Origin: Plantago major
Taxonomy: Eukaryota; Streptophyta; Magnoliopsida; Lamiales; Plantaginaceae
Reading direction: 5' to 3'
Length of the DNA: 64,000 bases
Assembly (NCBI GenBank): GCA_026545765.1
Contig: CM048843.1
Span: forward strand, 23,309,646-23,373,645
Notes under the pieces: model-generated
What the model was told of the DNA's origin: nothing
The model's input: only the letters and a program-made list of their open reading frames with translations
Database searches by the model: none
Shown: piece after piece, positions 46,649-59,460 of the stretch
How positions within the stretch are numbered: position 1 is the stretch's first letter
Layout of the letters: the number at the start of each line of letters is the position of its first letter
Program-made: the position numbers and the translations under genes

Positions 46649-48076
46649 TGTCAATTTAAAGTTTTAACGACTACCAAACTTATTAAAGCATTTCCTCACG
46701 AACGGCCGTCTATTGTAAGATGAGCTCACGCAAAGACGAAGCCTTCCTTTAATCCTCAAATACATAAAAAAAATCCAGTTGAATGGTATTACAGAGCGTT
46801 TAAAATCCCGTACAAGGTAATTACAACAATAACAAATCCTCAAAATACAAGTCATTCTGTACAATAGAATATCATAGTACGCAACAATCGATTCACAGTT
46901 CTTCACTTAAAACTAGCACCAGTCAATCCCCCACAACTCCAAAGTACCTTTGTCCAATATCACATACTAAACATCTGCAAGGGGTGGTAAGGGTGAGCCT
47001 CATTGACACTTGTACCGGATCAAGCAGAGTATTTCAAACATACATATATATCAATACGTTTATACATCCAAAATAATTTGCATGGAACACTTTTCAAAAC
47101 AATAACAATTCATATCTTTAGCTCAATCAGACAATACACTACGGCCACACGAACCATGGTGGCACACAAGTCGGCTTTCAAATAACAATAACAATGCCTA
47201 CCAAAGGGATAACATAACAATGGGAGATCTCCAATAGCACGACATTCCCTCGAAAGGGCCAAACAATTCTTAGGCATATCGATGAGCATAAAACATCTTT
47301 TTCAATCCGTGCTTTTGAACAAAACACTTTTCACAAATCACAATCACGATAAAACATTTATGGGTACACATACTTGATCATTTCCAAATAGACTATTATA
47401 TCACGTGCCATAACTTGATATAATAACCATACTATAAAAATAAAATAGAATCAAAATTGTCAAAGAAACCCCTTTACATTAGAAACCTTAAATTCGCTAC
47501 TGGTCCATACCATTGTGTAAAACAGAACCGTCATTAGCCAAGAGGTCTGCGTTTGAATACTTCACTCCAAATCCTCATCCCCGACAATTATCAAAATAAT
47601 TGATATTAATACCAAGGTAACTAATTAACAATAACCTACAACTAAATAACTTCCAAGAATTCTCAAATCCAAGTAGCAACATTCTCGACCAGTACTCGAT
47701 GATACCTCCACTAGAAGACAAAAGGGGAAGGGATTTGATCCTCACAATTCATCAAGTTTCGTTATCTCTACTTCTCACGATCAAAAGTATCACAGTCCTT
47801 TTAGTCACCTTATTACTATTGACGGCAGGTTATAAATATAACCTAATATTCATATATACAAGTTCGAGCCCAAATATCCAATAACTCCTTTATACACCCT
47901 TTAGACTTTTAATCCGATCCAAATCCAGTCCAATAAAATTATCATAGCCCATCTGAAATTAAATGTACATAAAATAGTGGCTAGTCAAATCTCATGTATC
48001 CACTCGAGTCCATATAATTTTTCGTCTCCAAATTAAATTGAAATATACGGTCGAATAAAATTTTCGGGATTTTACA
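46649..48076 (+). mobile_element. Old LTR (unit 1 copy), solo or remnant
   Basis: Matches the family seen at 1-219 and 54559-56424 through the TCACGAACGGCCG block, the AAGACGAAGCCTTCCTTTAA block and the end TTTTCGGGATTTTACA (48076). The TG at 46649 is the most plausible 5' end, but the first ~30 bp are diverged and no target duplication is evident, so the left boundary is uncertain. No coding region. Confidence 0.6.
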
Positions 48077-48520
48077 ATATATTTAGAGTAACATTCAGGA
48101 GAGACCTACTATTGAGAGAGACCTACTATAGAGCGAGAGAGCCCGATATATGAATTTTCACTAAAAGCGTTACAATTTATCGTGTAAGGCGTTTCAGTAA
48201 AAACATTACAATTTATTTCGTGGACACCCACTATCTGCACTTGTTAATCATTTAATCACTCTATCATATTTTGTCTATTATATCTCTTACTTTAAAGATT
48301 CACATGTTACTTTATTAATATAAATAATTTGTTTACTCATTCACCTTAAAATTTGTGTCAAACTGAATTGTCAAGCTCCTAGTGGAATTGAGGGAGTATA
48401 ATAAAATTATATAATTCAAATCCATTTGCATCATATATATATTTGAGCAATCCAACACTTCTTCACGCTTTTTATTTACGCTTCTACCTCCAACGAATAA
48501 TCTAGAGCCTCTTAAAAGAA

Positions 48521-48669
48521 ACCGCCTCCACCTTCTCCATAGCCACCAGCCATTGTTATCACCACCATATCCACCTCCACTGCCTTCGTACCTTCTACCA
48601 CCACTTCGGCTCCCGACACCATTGTAACCACCACCATCGCCGCCATAACCACCGCCTCATCCGTCAGGC
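48521..48669 (-). pseudogene. Fragment of a glycine-rich (RNA-binding?) protein gene, unit 1
   Basis: On the minus strand one frame reads GGGYGGDGGGYNGVGSRSGG, then RRYEGSGGGYGGDNNG. The GGYGG spacing with interspersed Arg/Ser/Tyr is typical of the C-terminal tail of plant glycine-rich RNA-binding proteins. No RNA-recognition domain is found alongside and the reading frame breaks, so it is a fragment. It is repeated in unit 2. Confidence 0.5.
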
Positions 48670-48829
48670 GGGGTGTTCTATGTTTAATATATCTAATTCA
48701 ATCTCATGTCCTTCTAAATTAAGTTGAATCCACATATTATGTATGTTATTGATAGAACTATGGAGGATTATGGAAAGTTTGGCTGATATAGATTTACAGA
48801 TTGTTGGTCCACAATTAGGTATGATTTCA

Positions 48830-49500
48830 TAAAATGTTTACTATTTCTTACTGATACACATGATTTTAGATTCCAAAAATGTGATGTTTTACTCTCGACA
48901 TGTGATGTTTGTTGTCTACTACATGATGTTAATTTATTTCTAGAATCCAACATGTAGTCATGGAGATTTGAGTCCACAAACCGATATTTGACACTCAAAA
49001 TGTGATGTTTATTGTGCATTACACGGTGTTAATGTATTCATAACATCCAACATGTAATCATGAATGTATGAATCTGCAAATGTGATGTTTGACTCTCAAA
49101 ATGTGGTGTTTGTTATGAATTACATTATGTTAATGTATTTATAACATCCTACATATAATCAAGAAGATATGGATCTACAAATATGATGTTTGACTATTTG
49201 AATATGATGTTCATGGTTAATTTCATGATGTCTGTGTATTTGTAACGCCCAACATGTAATAACGAAGATTAAATCTACAATTGTGATGGTTGTCACTTGA
49301 AATGTGATGTTTTGGTGAATTACTTTATGTTATTGCATTGGTAACATCCACATTTAATCACGAAGATGTGCATCTACAAATGTGATGTTTGAATCTCAAC
49401 ATATGATGTTTGTTGTGTTGTATTGTTACTGTATTCGTAATCCAGCATGTGATAATGATGATGTGGATATGCAAATGTCATGTTTGAATGTGGAAATGTC
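48830..49500. repeat. ~100-bp minisatellite, about 6-7 degenerate units (unit 1)
   Basis: The unit contains AATGTGATGTTTG, then ATGATGTTAATGTATTCGTA and ACATCCAACATGTAATCATG. Copies recur about every 100 bp between 48830 and 49500. It lies roughly 1.2 kb upstream of the MBD-like start codon. Confidence 0.8.
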
Positions 49501-50707
49501 ATCTTTGTGGTGACAGTAACAAAATGAGAGGATTTGTTATTTTTGTATAGAAGGCAGGATTCTCTTAGTGGATATGTATTGAGACATCAAAGATGTACTA
49601 TAAAAATGGTATTATATGTGAAACATGTTAGCACACGTGAAGGTGCAAGCTACCAAAGAAATAAGACTTTGTGTTTAACACCATCGCATGCAACCGATTT
49701 ACTCTAAAAATGTTGAGAATGGCGACATACAACAAAAGGAAAACATATCCTTTCGATGATACTCTTTTGTTCACCCACATCAGCCAAATCCCTTCACAAG
49801 AAGAGAGAGACAGATCTTTATGGTTATTTAATTCTTCTAGATGCATGCAGCTCCGTACAAGATCTAGTCTCAAGCACGAAAAAATAAGTACAAGAGATTT
49901 CATCTTCAATCCGAAGAAAGGATGCAAATGGCATCATTGCGTACCTTACCTTCAGAAAGAGGAGAAATAAAATGATTGAGAAATTTAAAGTGTAAAGGCC
50001 AAAAATCAATCGTTGTCCTAGATATGTTAAAAGAAGAGGAATTTGTTATTGTTTCCGTGCTAGAGTCCTAACACGTTTTTAGTAACTAAGCATTTGTGTA
50101 ACATATTGTGTGTGTTAAACATTAATATAATCAAAACACATAACTATAAATAAGAAAAAGAAGAAAGGTCAAGTGGGAAGAATGGAAAACATTAAAGGGA
50201 AAGAAAAAAGAAAAGAAAAATAAATAAAATTAACCATAACACCAAAGTGCCGGTTTAAAGAGACATGTGTGCACATCAATTGAGATTGTATGGGTTAAAT
50301 TAACGGGTAAGGTTTAATTTTATTGGAATGCTTAGCATATTGTCCTTTATATTTTAAAGTAGTAGTATAAAAGTTAAACTAATCAAAGTGAAAACTCAAA
50401 GGTCAAATTTATATAGAAAAGTTGGTAACTTGAATATAATAAAATTATATGGTCAACATAGGCAAGTACAAAAGATTTATTTTACCAAATAAAATCAAGA
50501 AATATTAGTATCTATTTAATTTATTTGGATTCACATGATATAACATTTTCCTGATTGTAATAATGATTCTTTTCATTTCCTCGTATGTTTCTCTTTTCAT
50601 TAGAATAAATAAGATTGACAATAGAATTACAAGAAAAAAAAATCACCTATACAAAGCACAAATCAAACATAATACATATTTGTCTACTCCTCCCAAGAAT
50701 TTTAATC

Positions 50708-53610
50708 ATGGCTTCAACTAATGAACAAATATATGGCTCTCAGGATATATCATCAAAAGATCTTTCTGGCATCAACAACCTGCAAGAGGTACTCTAATTA
50801 GCATTTTTTTTATAATTATACTAATCATCTTAGGCAAAATCGCTTTACTAAATTTTCATAACATGTATAATGATCAATATTTTATATAATGATAGATTAA
50901 ATTCTTTTCGTGATTTATGTCGGTCTAGAAGTGTTGATTTTCCCATGTATTTTGATTAATACTTTTATAGTTATGGAATAAATTTTTTCCGTGATTTACG
51001 TGGATCTAAAAGTGTGATCGATAAATTATTTTCCATGTATATTGATCAATACTTGTATCGTTAAGGATTAAATTCTTTTCATTATTTATGTCGATCTAAA
51101 GTGTGATAAATTTTGTTGTCCATGTATATTGATTAATACTTGCAACGTTAAGGTTTAAATTCTTACTGTTATTTACGTCGATCTTGAAGTATGAACATTC
51201 CTTTACATGTAGATTGATTTATATATTTTTTGATAATTACACATTGAATTCTTTATGTGAACTATACAATCTAAAAGTGTGAAACAAATTATTTACATGT
51301 ATTTGGATTGATACCTTTATAATCAATATTTAATTTCTTTCCGTGATTCATGTCGATCTAGAATGTTAAATCAAATATCTTGATGTGTATCTTGTTTAAT
51401 ACTTCTATGTTTAGAGTGCAGATTATATATATATTCTTTGCTTTACTTATCTCGATCTAGGAGTATTAAACTATATATCCACCTTAAAGATCTTTATTAT
51501 ATGACCAAAATATATCAATCGTAATATTGTAAAATTAATGAGACTACCTCTTTTTTCTTTAAAAATATAAAATTATTAAGGAGATATAAGCTAGAGAAAA
51601 AGGTATAACATGTCAATCAATGTTTCTTACTTTGTAGATCCCGCTTATATAAGATTTTAGGATAAATTAAAATTTGGTCAAGTCACATCGTATATGACTT
51701 GTAGGACATTAATCTTATATAGATCTTATAATTTCGTAGCCTTTTCTAATATTCCCGAACTTCCTCTTTCTGAAAATATAGATGAGATGATATATTATTT
51801 ACATGATGTTCTTAATGCACATTGATTTATTTAGTTTACAGTTTTACCGAATAAACAACCTATAATCATTAAGTATCATTGCTAGAAAATGTGTGTCACC
51901 ATACTACTATATATTGTTCATTGTCTTAATTTAACTTTTACCATACCAAAAATAAATTGATTACTGGTACAAAAATAAATAAACTAGCCAAAAATTTTGT
52001 TTAATAGAATTACAATATTTGAGATGAAATAATTAGTATACAATATATATAGTGTATATAAATTTTTTCTATTAATAATGTTTGACATTGAATACATGTT
52101 TTTTTCTTCTTCTCCTTGTTGCAGGAAACTTCACATGTTCAGAAGCTTCACCAGCATTCCGATGTCAGCCTTCTTCATTCCTCTTTGATTGAACATTTCA
52201 TAGCCATATTGAAATTTTTAATTTAATTTTCAGTAATAGCAGGGATTGGAAATGCTCAAGATAACATATGATACTATCGGCGAGGAAGATGATGATGAAA
52301 CGTTAGCCTCCAGAGGTCAAACGATGGAGTTGTCTATTATCGAGGTAACTTATTCAAATATTTGCTTCATATGTGATGTATACGAATATGTTACTATTTT
52401 TTGTAGGAAGATATTTATATTAGTTCTGATGGGTTCAGATTCTATATTTAATCCATGTCAATATTCACAGTTGGTGATTTTTTTGAAGAAAAAAACATAT
52501 TTTTGTAGCACTATTTAATATTTTCATATTTTAATGTTTAAAAGTGTAGCTTCAATACAAAACATTGAACTTATAGTTTAACATGAGCTCATGTTTGTAC
52601 AATATCATGCTATGATAATTAATGTAATTAAGATAACATTTAGTTGGACCAAGTGTGTAGTTTTTATGGAAAAATCGCTATTTTTTTCAATATTTGGTAT
52701 GTGATTAGTTTATTTTCTAATAAGTTATCATTTTGTCTCGAGTTTTTACATGTTTAATTTAGAGTGTATTTATTTTGTTATATTCTCCGGTATTATCTTT
52801 TCCATATAGAAACCGGACAATCACAGTGGTACAGATGGTGTTTTTCCAAGTGTGGATCATCAGACATTTTCCAACAGGAATAAAGGATGGATAATCCGTT
52901 TCTTGCCTCGTAATGCTGGTGTCAGGGATTACCCAGTACGTGCCCATCAGCTTCTCTACTTTGTCGCATAAATGAAAATTCGTAACTTTAAAGCATGAGA
53001 TTAGATTAGATTAGATATTTCCTTTTGATATACTATAAAGTGTTTTTTTTAACTAAATGTACAACAAAATCTCATTATTTTCATAATATCAGACATACAT
53101 CCACTTGGAGTCGGATGAGATGTTCAGATCTTGGAGAGAGGTGTTTAATTTTATAGTCTATAACCGGCTTCCTGTATATCAGAGAGGTGGCAAGGTAAAT
53201 GAAAATCAATTATGCATTTTATCATGATAGTTTAAGAATAATGAATGTATAATAGCATATCAAAATTCTATTACAATTTTACAGGCTGAAAAGAAAGATA
53301 ATCAACGCAGAACTACAGCTGAGAAATTGGTGAAGTTGTTTGTTGTTGGACACTACAATGTGGAAACTAAACAATTTCGTGCGACTAGTAAGTCTTAATT
53401 TTTTAGGATGATGGATTGTTGTTTGCATTAATTAAGATACGATGGAGTCTTGACAAGTGCATATATATCATCATTTTGATCGTGGCAGGTCAAAGGACAC
53501 CTGTGAGAAACAATAGGAGGAGCAAACGCGAAAATCATTTGATTGGAGAGGTACCTCAAGGCTATACGCACACCGTTTACGACTTTGAGCCTGTTAAGCT
53601 CACAGAGTAA
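50708..53610 (+). CDS. Small protein with possible methyl-CpG-binding-like (MBD-like) domain, copy 1
   Basis: Seven exons join in frame with GT-AG borders: 50708-50788, 52125-52163, 52243-52344, 52810-52935, 53093-53194, 53285-53387, 53489-53610; 224 residues. The N-terminus (MASTNEQIYGSQDISS) is polar and residues 41-74 contain an acidic EEDDDE patch. Residues ~101-150 read GWIIRFLPRNAGVRDYPTYI, then HLESDEMFRSWREVFNFI. The GW, the YI-x-x-x-S-x-x-x-FRS-x-x-EV-x-x-FI spacing and the preceding basic loop resemble a plant MBD (GW...YYxxPxGxxFRSxxEVxxFL). A Lys/Arg-rich stretch follows (EKKDNQRRTTAEKLVKLF, RRSKREN). Plant MBD proteins are nuclear DNA-binding proteins; binding here is only inferred. 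Exon 2 and its donor (GAT|GTCAGC) are the weakest part of the model. Confidence 0.72.
50880..51480. repeat. Degenerate ~80-95-bp tandem repeat in intron 1 of copy 1
   Basis: The phrase ATTAAATTCTTTTCGTGATT, then TATGTCGGTCTAGAAGTGT and CCATGTATNTTGATTAATAC recurs with drift about six or seven times between 50890 and 51480. The same array is in unit 2. Confidence 0.75.
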
Positions 53611-54311
53611 ACAACAATCTACATATGCTCGTGATATTTGTCCACCCAACCCGAACTACTTTTGTTTTGGCTATAAGATTATTTTGGCGAGCACGCTTAA
53701 CTGTGGAGTTCTTGTGGATAGATTACCGAAAAGAAATGTGCACATGTTAGTAAGAGTAGTGTTTTCAATTCTTTTATGCTCTAAAACTTGACTTGAAATT
53801 TTGGGGCGTTACATTCCAACTTAAGTTGGTTTGTTTGCAAGGAAAATAGGGAAAATAAAAATAAATTTAGAAAAAATTATTTTCTCTGTGTTTGATAAAC
53901 ACATGGAAAATAAGGATAATAGTTGAAAATATTAGAATTTAGGAAAAAGAAGACAATATCAAAATTTACAAATTGTATTGTAATTTTCTTTGTGTTTGGT
54001 CAATTACAACTATATGATGAAAGAATTAATTGATTGTGATTGTGTGTTATGATATAAAAAAAAGGTAATTTTAATAGTATGTTACCAAATGTTACCACTA
54101 ATTTCCTGAAAAATTATAGTTGTTGTCAAACACTAGGAAAATCAAGAAATTCTTTTATTTTCCTAAAAGATTTTACTAGTGGATTTGATTTTCCCTGATT
54201 TATTTACCTTTCCCCTAATATCCACTATGTATATTAATCTGGTTGAATATCCATTTTCGAGTGATGGCTATCACAACAGTCTTTTTTAAATCCATAAGTA
54301 TCGAACATTAA

Positions 54312-56565
54312 GGAGTTGTTTGGCTAAAGATTAAAACCCGTCTTTAATCTAGTTGCATTTCTCATCATGTTTGCCTAGCGATATAATCCAGTCAGGATAG
54401 AATCCGTTTTTTAATCCAATTAATATCCACAACTCAATTAAATTTCCTTTTTGTACCTACTCTTTTTCTCTACTTTACTTTTTTCATTTATTATGACAAA
54501 CTTAAACTAATCAAATAATCTTACACACATCACTTCACTCTTACACACCAATATTACATGTCATTCCACAAAACCAAAATACTTTGGCGCGACCGGCCGT
54601 TTATCGTGAAATGGGCTCTTGCCAAGACGAAGCCTACCTTTAACCTCAAAATACCTCGGTTATTTCAGAGTGGTACAACATAGCATCTAAAATCCATTAC
54701 ATAGTAATTACATCAATTACAAATCCTCAACAAAAACAATCCCAACAATACAAATCATCTTATACAATAGAAATCTCAGAGTTGCAGCAACTACTAAACA
54801 GCCTTCACATATCCATCATCTAACTACCATCTCAACTCCAAAGTATCTTCGTCCAATCGCTTATTAAATATCTGAAAGGGGGTGTAAGGGTGAGCTCCTG
54901 GCACTTTTACCCGGATCAAGTACACATGAAAAGTTTACATATATATATACACACCGTTTATATCAAATATAGTCGAAAATCATTTGCATGGAACACATGT
55001 CACAATAATCACAATTCACATTTAGCTCGAATCAAATATACACTACGGCCACACAAACCGTGGTGGCACACAGGCTGGCTTTCATATAACATATCCCCTA
55101 ACATAATAGGGGTCACACACATAAACACTGGGAGTACTCCAAAGCACGACAATCCCTCGAAGGAGTCACACACTTCATAGGCATATCGATGAGCTTAAAC
55201 GTACACATAATCCATGCTTTCACAAAATAGCTTTCGCAAATCGCACACTACAAATACATTTTATGGGTACATATACTTGATCATTTTTGAATAGACTATT
55301 ATATCAAGTCTCATTCCTTGATATAATAACCATAAGTTGTTTATCAATTCTTAAAACAATACCTATATACTATAACAATAAAATAGAAGCAAAAGTGTCA
55401 AGAGTTCCCCTTACCTCAAGGTCGATACGAATGCAAGCTTAACATATCCAACCACGAAAGCTCCTACTCGCCACTCGAATTCTCCAAAGTCACCTAGAAC
55501 CTTAAATCCTCCAATAACACCACTTGCTAAGTCCGTCTAGTCTCTACTCCGGTTTAATAAGTCGAAAAGGGAAAAGTAGGTTACAAGGGCAAAACGATAA
55601 TTTCTGGAGCTAGGAAAAATAGGAATAAATGGTGGAAAGACATATATTTAATTCTGCAACGTTCAGGGGGCAAAACGGTAATTTAAACGGATCGAAACAG
55701 GCTAGAAATAAAAAGAATACAAAATCCGGCTCCAATAAGATTTAAAACATTGACCACCATGATCACAAGCCAAAGCTCCTACACCTAGAACAAACGCGCT
55801 CCAGTTCTTAGATTGCCACAGTCAATTTATTTATCGGTAATTTCGCTGTTGAACTAATTTACAAACCAACCCCTAGCAACTTCAAATTCTCAAGCACAAC
55901 TCCTTCATGTTTCTGCAATATTCCAATCCAGACCCTGCGAATTACAAAAACTTCACAACTCGAATCAAACTCCTCCAAATCCAAGCAAGGGCTACAAAAA
56001 TCAAATACCCATCATCTGCTCCATCTAAAACCATCAATAACAGTCCAAAACATCAAGGAATCGATCCAAGGATTTTGCAAAATCGGTCTCCCTATTCTTG
56101 TTTCTGTTTCGCGATCCATAACCCCAATCTTTGTTCGATTTGATCCAAATCTACTCGGTTTCAGTCACAAATCCGGTTTACTCTCGTGTAAATATCAAGA
56201 TCGAGCAGTAACATGTTCGAACGAAACCAGAAGAAGAAGAAGAAGAAGAAGAAGTATAGAACGGGAAGAAGAAAGAATAACCTAAAGGTTTACAATACAA
56301 AACGAATTGGGCTTTTCAACTGGGCCTTTCTCTGGTCTATAATCAAATCAATAAGTAAGAATCATCGTAGCCCGATTCAATTTCTCGATCCATATAAACG
56401 ACTAACAAAATTCGGAATTTTACATAAAAACTCTACAAAAACCTATAAAATCTTAACTCTATTCCAAATACTACAATTTTTCACAACTCAATTAAAATTT
56501 AGCTATCATTCATCTCTTAAAACTCAATTAAAACCAGGTGAACTTTAATACATAGCCAAACAACC
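54312..56565. mobile_element. Tourist-like MITE (unit 2 copy), split by a solo LTR
   Basis: Left end GGAGTTGTTTGGCTAAAGAT (54312) and right end CATAGCCAAACAACC (56565) correspond to those at 46203 and 46585. The LTR at 54559-56424 interrupts the middle. Confidence 0.7.
54559..56424 (+). mobile_element. Solo LTR retrotransposon insertion, 1866 bp
   Basis: Starts TGTCATTCCACAAAACC and ends CGGAATTTTACA (TG...CA). Unit 1 preserves the empty site, so the insertion is visible directly by comparing the two units. The empty site has TAACA; here the left flank is TTACA (54554-54558) and the right flank TAAAA (56425-56429), i.e. a 5-bp target duplication with one mutation on each side. No internal gag/pol sequence is present. 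A (GAA)n tract is at 56227-56252. Short ORFs inside are not supportable. Confidence 0.88.
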
Positions 56566-56628
56566 TATAAATGTTGATCAAGTAAATTCATCTAGGAAGC
56601 CATATTTTATAATCACATAGTGTAGTTA

Positions 56629-58061
56629 TGTCAATTTAAAGTTTTAACGACTACCAAAGCATTTCCTCACGATCGGTCGCCATCGTGAGATGGGCTCACG
56701 CCAAGACGAAGCCTTCCTTTAATCCTCAAATACAAAATTCCAGTCGAATGGTATTACAGGGCGTCTAAAATCCCGTACAAGGTAATTACAACAATAACAA
56801 ATCCTCAAAATACAACAAGTCATCCTGTACAATAGAATATCAGAGTACACAACAATCGCTTCACAGTTCTTCACTTAAAACCAGCACTAGTCAATCCCCC
56901 ACAACTCCAAAGTACATTTGTCCAATATCACATACTAAACATCTGCAAGGGGTGGGTAAAGGTGGGCCTCATTGACACTTGTACCGGATCAAGCGGAGTA
57001 TTTCAAACATACATATATATCAATATGTTTGCATATCCAAAATAATTTGCATGAAACACTTTTCAAAACAATAACAATTCATATCTTTAGCTCAATCAGA
57101 CAATACACTACAGCCGCACGAACCATGGTGGCACACAGGTCGGCTTTCACATAATAATAACAATGTCCTACCAAAGGGATAACATAACAATGGGAGATCT
57201 CCCTCGAAAGGGCCAAACAATTCATAGGCATATCGATGAGCATAAAACATATTTTTCAATCCATGCTTTTGAACAAAACACTTTTCACAAATCACAATCA
57301 CGATAAAATATTTATGGGTACACATACTTGATCCTTTCCAAATAGACTATTATATCACGTCCCATAACTTGATATAATAACCATAAGTTGTTTGTCAAAT
57401 CATAAAACATTATATATACTATGAAAATAAAATAGAATCAAAAGTGTTAAAGAAACCCCTTACATTCGAAACCTTAAATTCGCTACTACACCGTACCATT
57501 GTGTAAAACAGAATCGTCCATAGCCAAGAGGTCTGAATACTTCACTCCAAATCTATCAATCATCCTCGACAATTATCAAAATAATTGATATTAATACCAA
57601 GATAATTAATTAACAATAACCTACAGCTAAATAACTTCAAAGAATTCTCAAATCCAAGTAGCAACATTCTCGACCAGTACTCGATAATACCTCCACTAGA
57701 AGACAAACAAGGAAGGTATTTGATCCTCACAATTCATCAAGTTTCGTTATCTCTACTTCTCACGATCAAAAGTATCACAGTCCTTTTAGTCACCTTATTA
57801 CTACTGACGGCAGGTTATAAATATAACCTAATATTCATATATACAAGTTCGAGCACAAATATCCAATAACTCCTTTATACACCCTTTAGACTTTTAATCC
57901 GGTCCAAACCCAGTCCAATAAAATTATCATAGCCCGTCTGAATTTAAATGTCCATAAAATAGTGGCTAATCAAATCTCATGTATCCACTCGAGTCCATAT
58001 AATTTTTCGTCTTCAAATTAAATCCAAATAGACAGTTGAATAAAATTTTCGGGATTTTACA
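56629..58061 (+). mobile_element. Old LTR (unit 2 copy)
   Basis: Counterpart of 46649-48076, with the same uncertain left end and the end GGGATTTTACA at 58061. Being in both units at the same place, it predates the duplication, unlike the LTR at 54559. Confidence 0.6.
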
Positions 58062-58479
58062 ATATATTTAGAGTAACTTGGTGGAGAGACCTACTATAGA
58101 GCGAGAGAACCAGATATATAAACTTTCACTAAAAGCGTTACAATTTATCGTGTAAGGCGTTTCAGTAAAAACATTACAATTAGTTTCGTGGACACCCACT
58201 ATCTGCACTTGTTAATCATTTAATCACCCTATCATTTTCTCTATTATATCTCTTACTTAAACAATTCACATGTTATTTTATTAATATAAATAATTTATTC
58301 ACTCATTCACCTTAAAATTTGTGTCAAATTGAATTGTCAAGCTCCTAGTGGAATTGAGGGAGTATAATCAAATTATATAATTCAAATCCATTTGCATCAT
58401 ATATATTTGAGCAATCCAACTTCAGGCCTTTTATTTACGCTTCTACCTCCAACGAATAATCTAGAGCCTCTTAAAAGAA

Positions 58480-58629
58480 ACCGCCTCCACCTTCTCCATA
58501 GCCACCAGCCATTGTTATCACCACCATATCCACCTCCACTGCCTTCGTACCTGCTACCACCACTTCGGCTCCCGACACCATTGTAACCACCACCATCGCC
58601 GCCATAACCACCGCCTCATCCGTCAGGCG
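58480..58629 (-). pseudogene. Fragment of a glycine-rich protein gene, unit 2
   Basis: Near-identical to 48521-48669, with the same GGYGG-type minus-strand frame and the same truncation. Confidence 0.5.
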
Positions 58630-58789
58630 GGGTGTTCTATGTTTAATATATCTAATTCAATCTCATGACCTTCTAAATTAAGTTGAATCCACATATTATG
58701 TATGTCATTGATAGAACTATGGAGGATTATGGAAAGTTTGGCTGATATAGATTTACAGATTGTTGGTCCACAATTAGGTATGATTTCAT

Positions 58790-59460
58790 AAAATGTTTAC
58801 TATTTCTTACCGATACAAATGATTTTAGATTCCAAAAATGTGATGTTTTACTCTCGACATGTGATGTTTGTTGTCTACTACATGATGTTAATTTATTTCT
58901 AGAATCCAACATGTAGTCATGGAGATTTGAGTCCACAAACCGATATTTGATACTCAAAATGTGATGTTTATTGTGCATTACACGGTGTTAATGTATTCGT
59001 AACATCCAACATGTAATCATGAATATATGAATTTGCAAATGTGATGTTTGACTCTCAAAATGTGGTGTTTGTTATGAATTACATTATGTTAATGTATTTA
59101 TAACATCCTACATATAATCAAGAAGATATGGATCTACAAATATGATGTTTGACTATTTGAATATGGTGTTCATGGTTAATTTCATGATGTCCGTGTATTT
59201 GTAACGCCCAACATGTAATAATGAAGATTAAATCTACAATTGTGATGGTTGTCACTTGAAATGTAATGTTTTGGTGAATTACTTTATGTTATTGCATTGG
59301 TAACATCCACATGTAATCATGAAGATGTGCATCTACAAATGTGATGTTTGAATCTCAACATATGATGTTTGTTGTGTTGTGTTGTTACTGTATTCGTAAT
59401 CCAACATGTGAAAATGATGATGTGGATATGCAAATGTCATGTTTGAATGTGGAAATGTCA
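58790..59460. repeat. ~100-bp minisatellite (unit 2)
   Basis: Counterpart of 48830-49500 with the same unit number by eye and scattered substitutions. Confidence 0.8.

Larger units (their letters stand above)
45567..53672. repeat. Tandem segmental duplication, unit 1 (8.1 kb)
   Basis: The sequence from ATAAGATT at 45567 is repeated, in the same order and orientation, from ATAAGATT at 53673. Shared landmarks at matching offsets are the Tourist-like MITE, the older LTR, the glycine-rich gene fragment, the minisatellite and all seven MBD-like exons. The unit ends in TTTTGTTTTGGCT just before 53673. Unit length is 8106 bp. Confidence 0.92.

Noticed and set aside
46649..48076. Target-site duplication around the older LTR
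   Set aside because: AGTTA on the left and ATATA on the right do not match, so no duplication is claimed.
48830..49500. Evenly spaced repeats that could suggest a CRISPR array
   Set aside because: Whole ~100-bp units are repeated with drift and there are no unique spacers; the setting is plant nuclear DNA.
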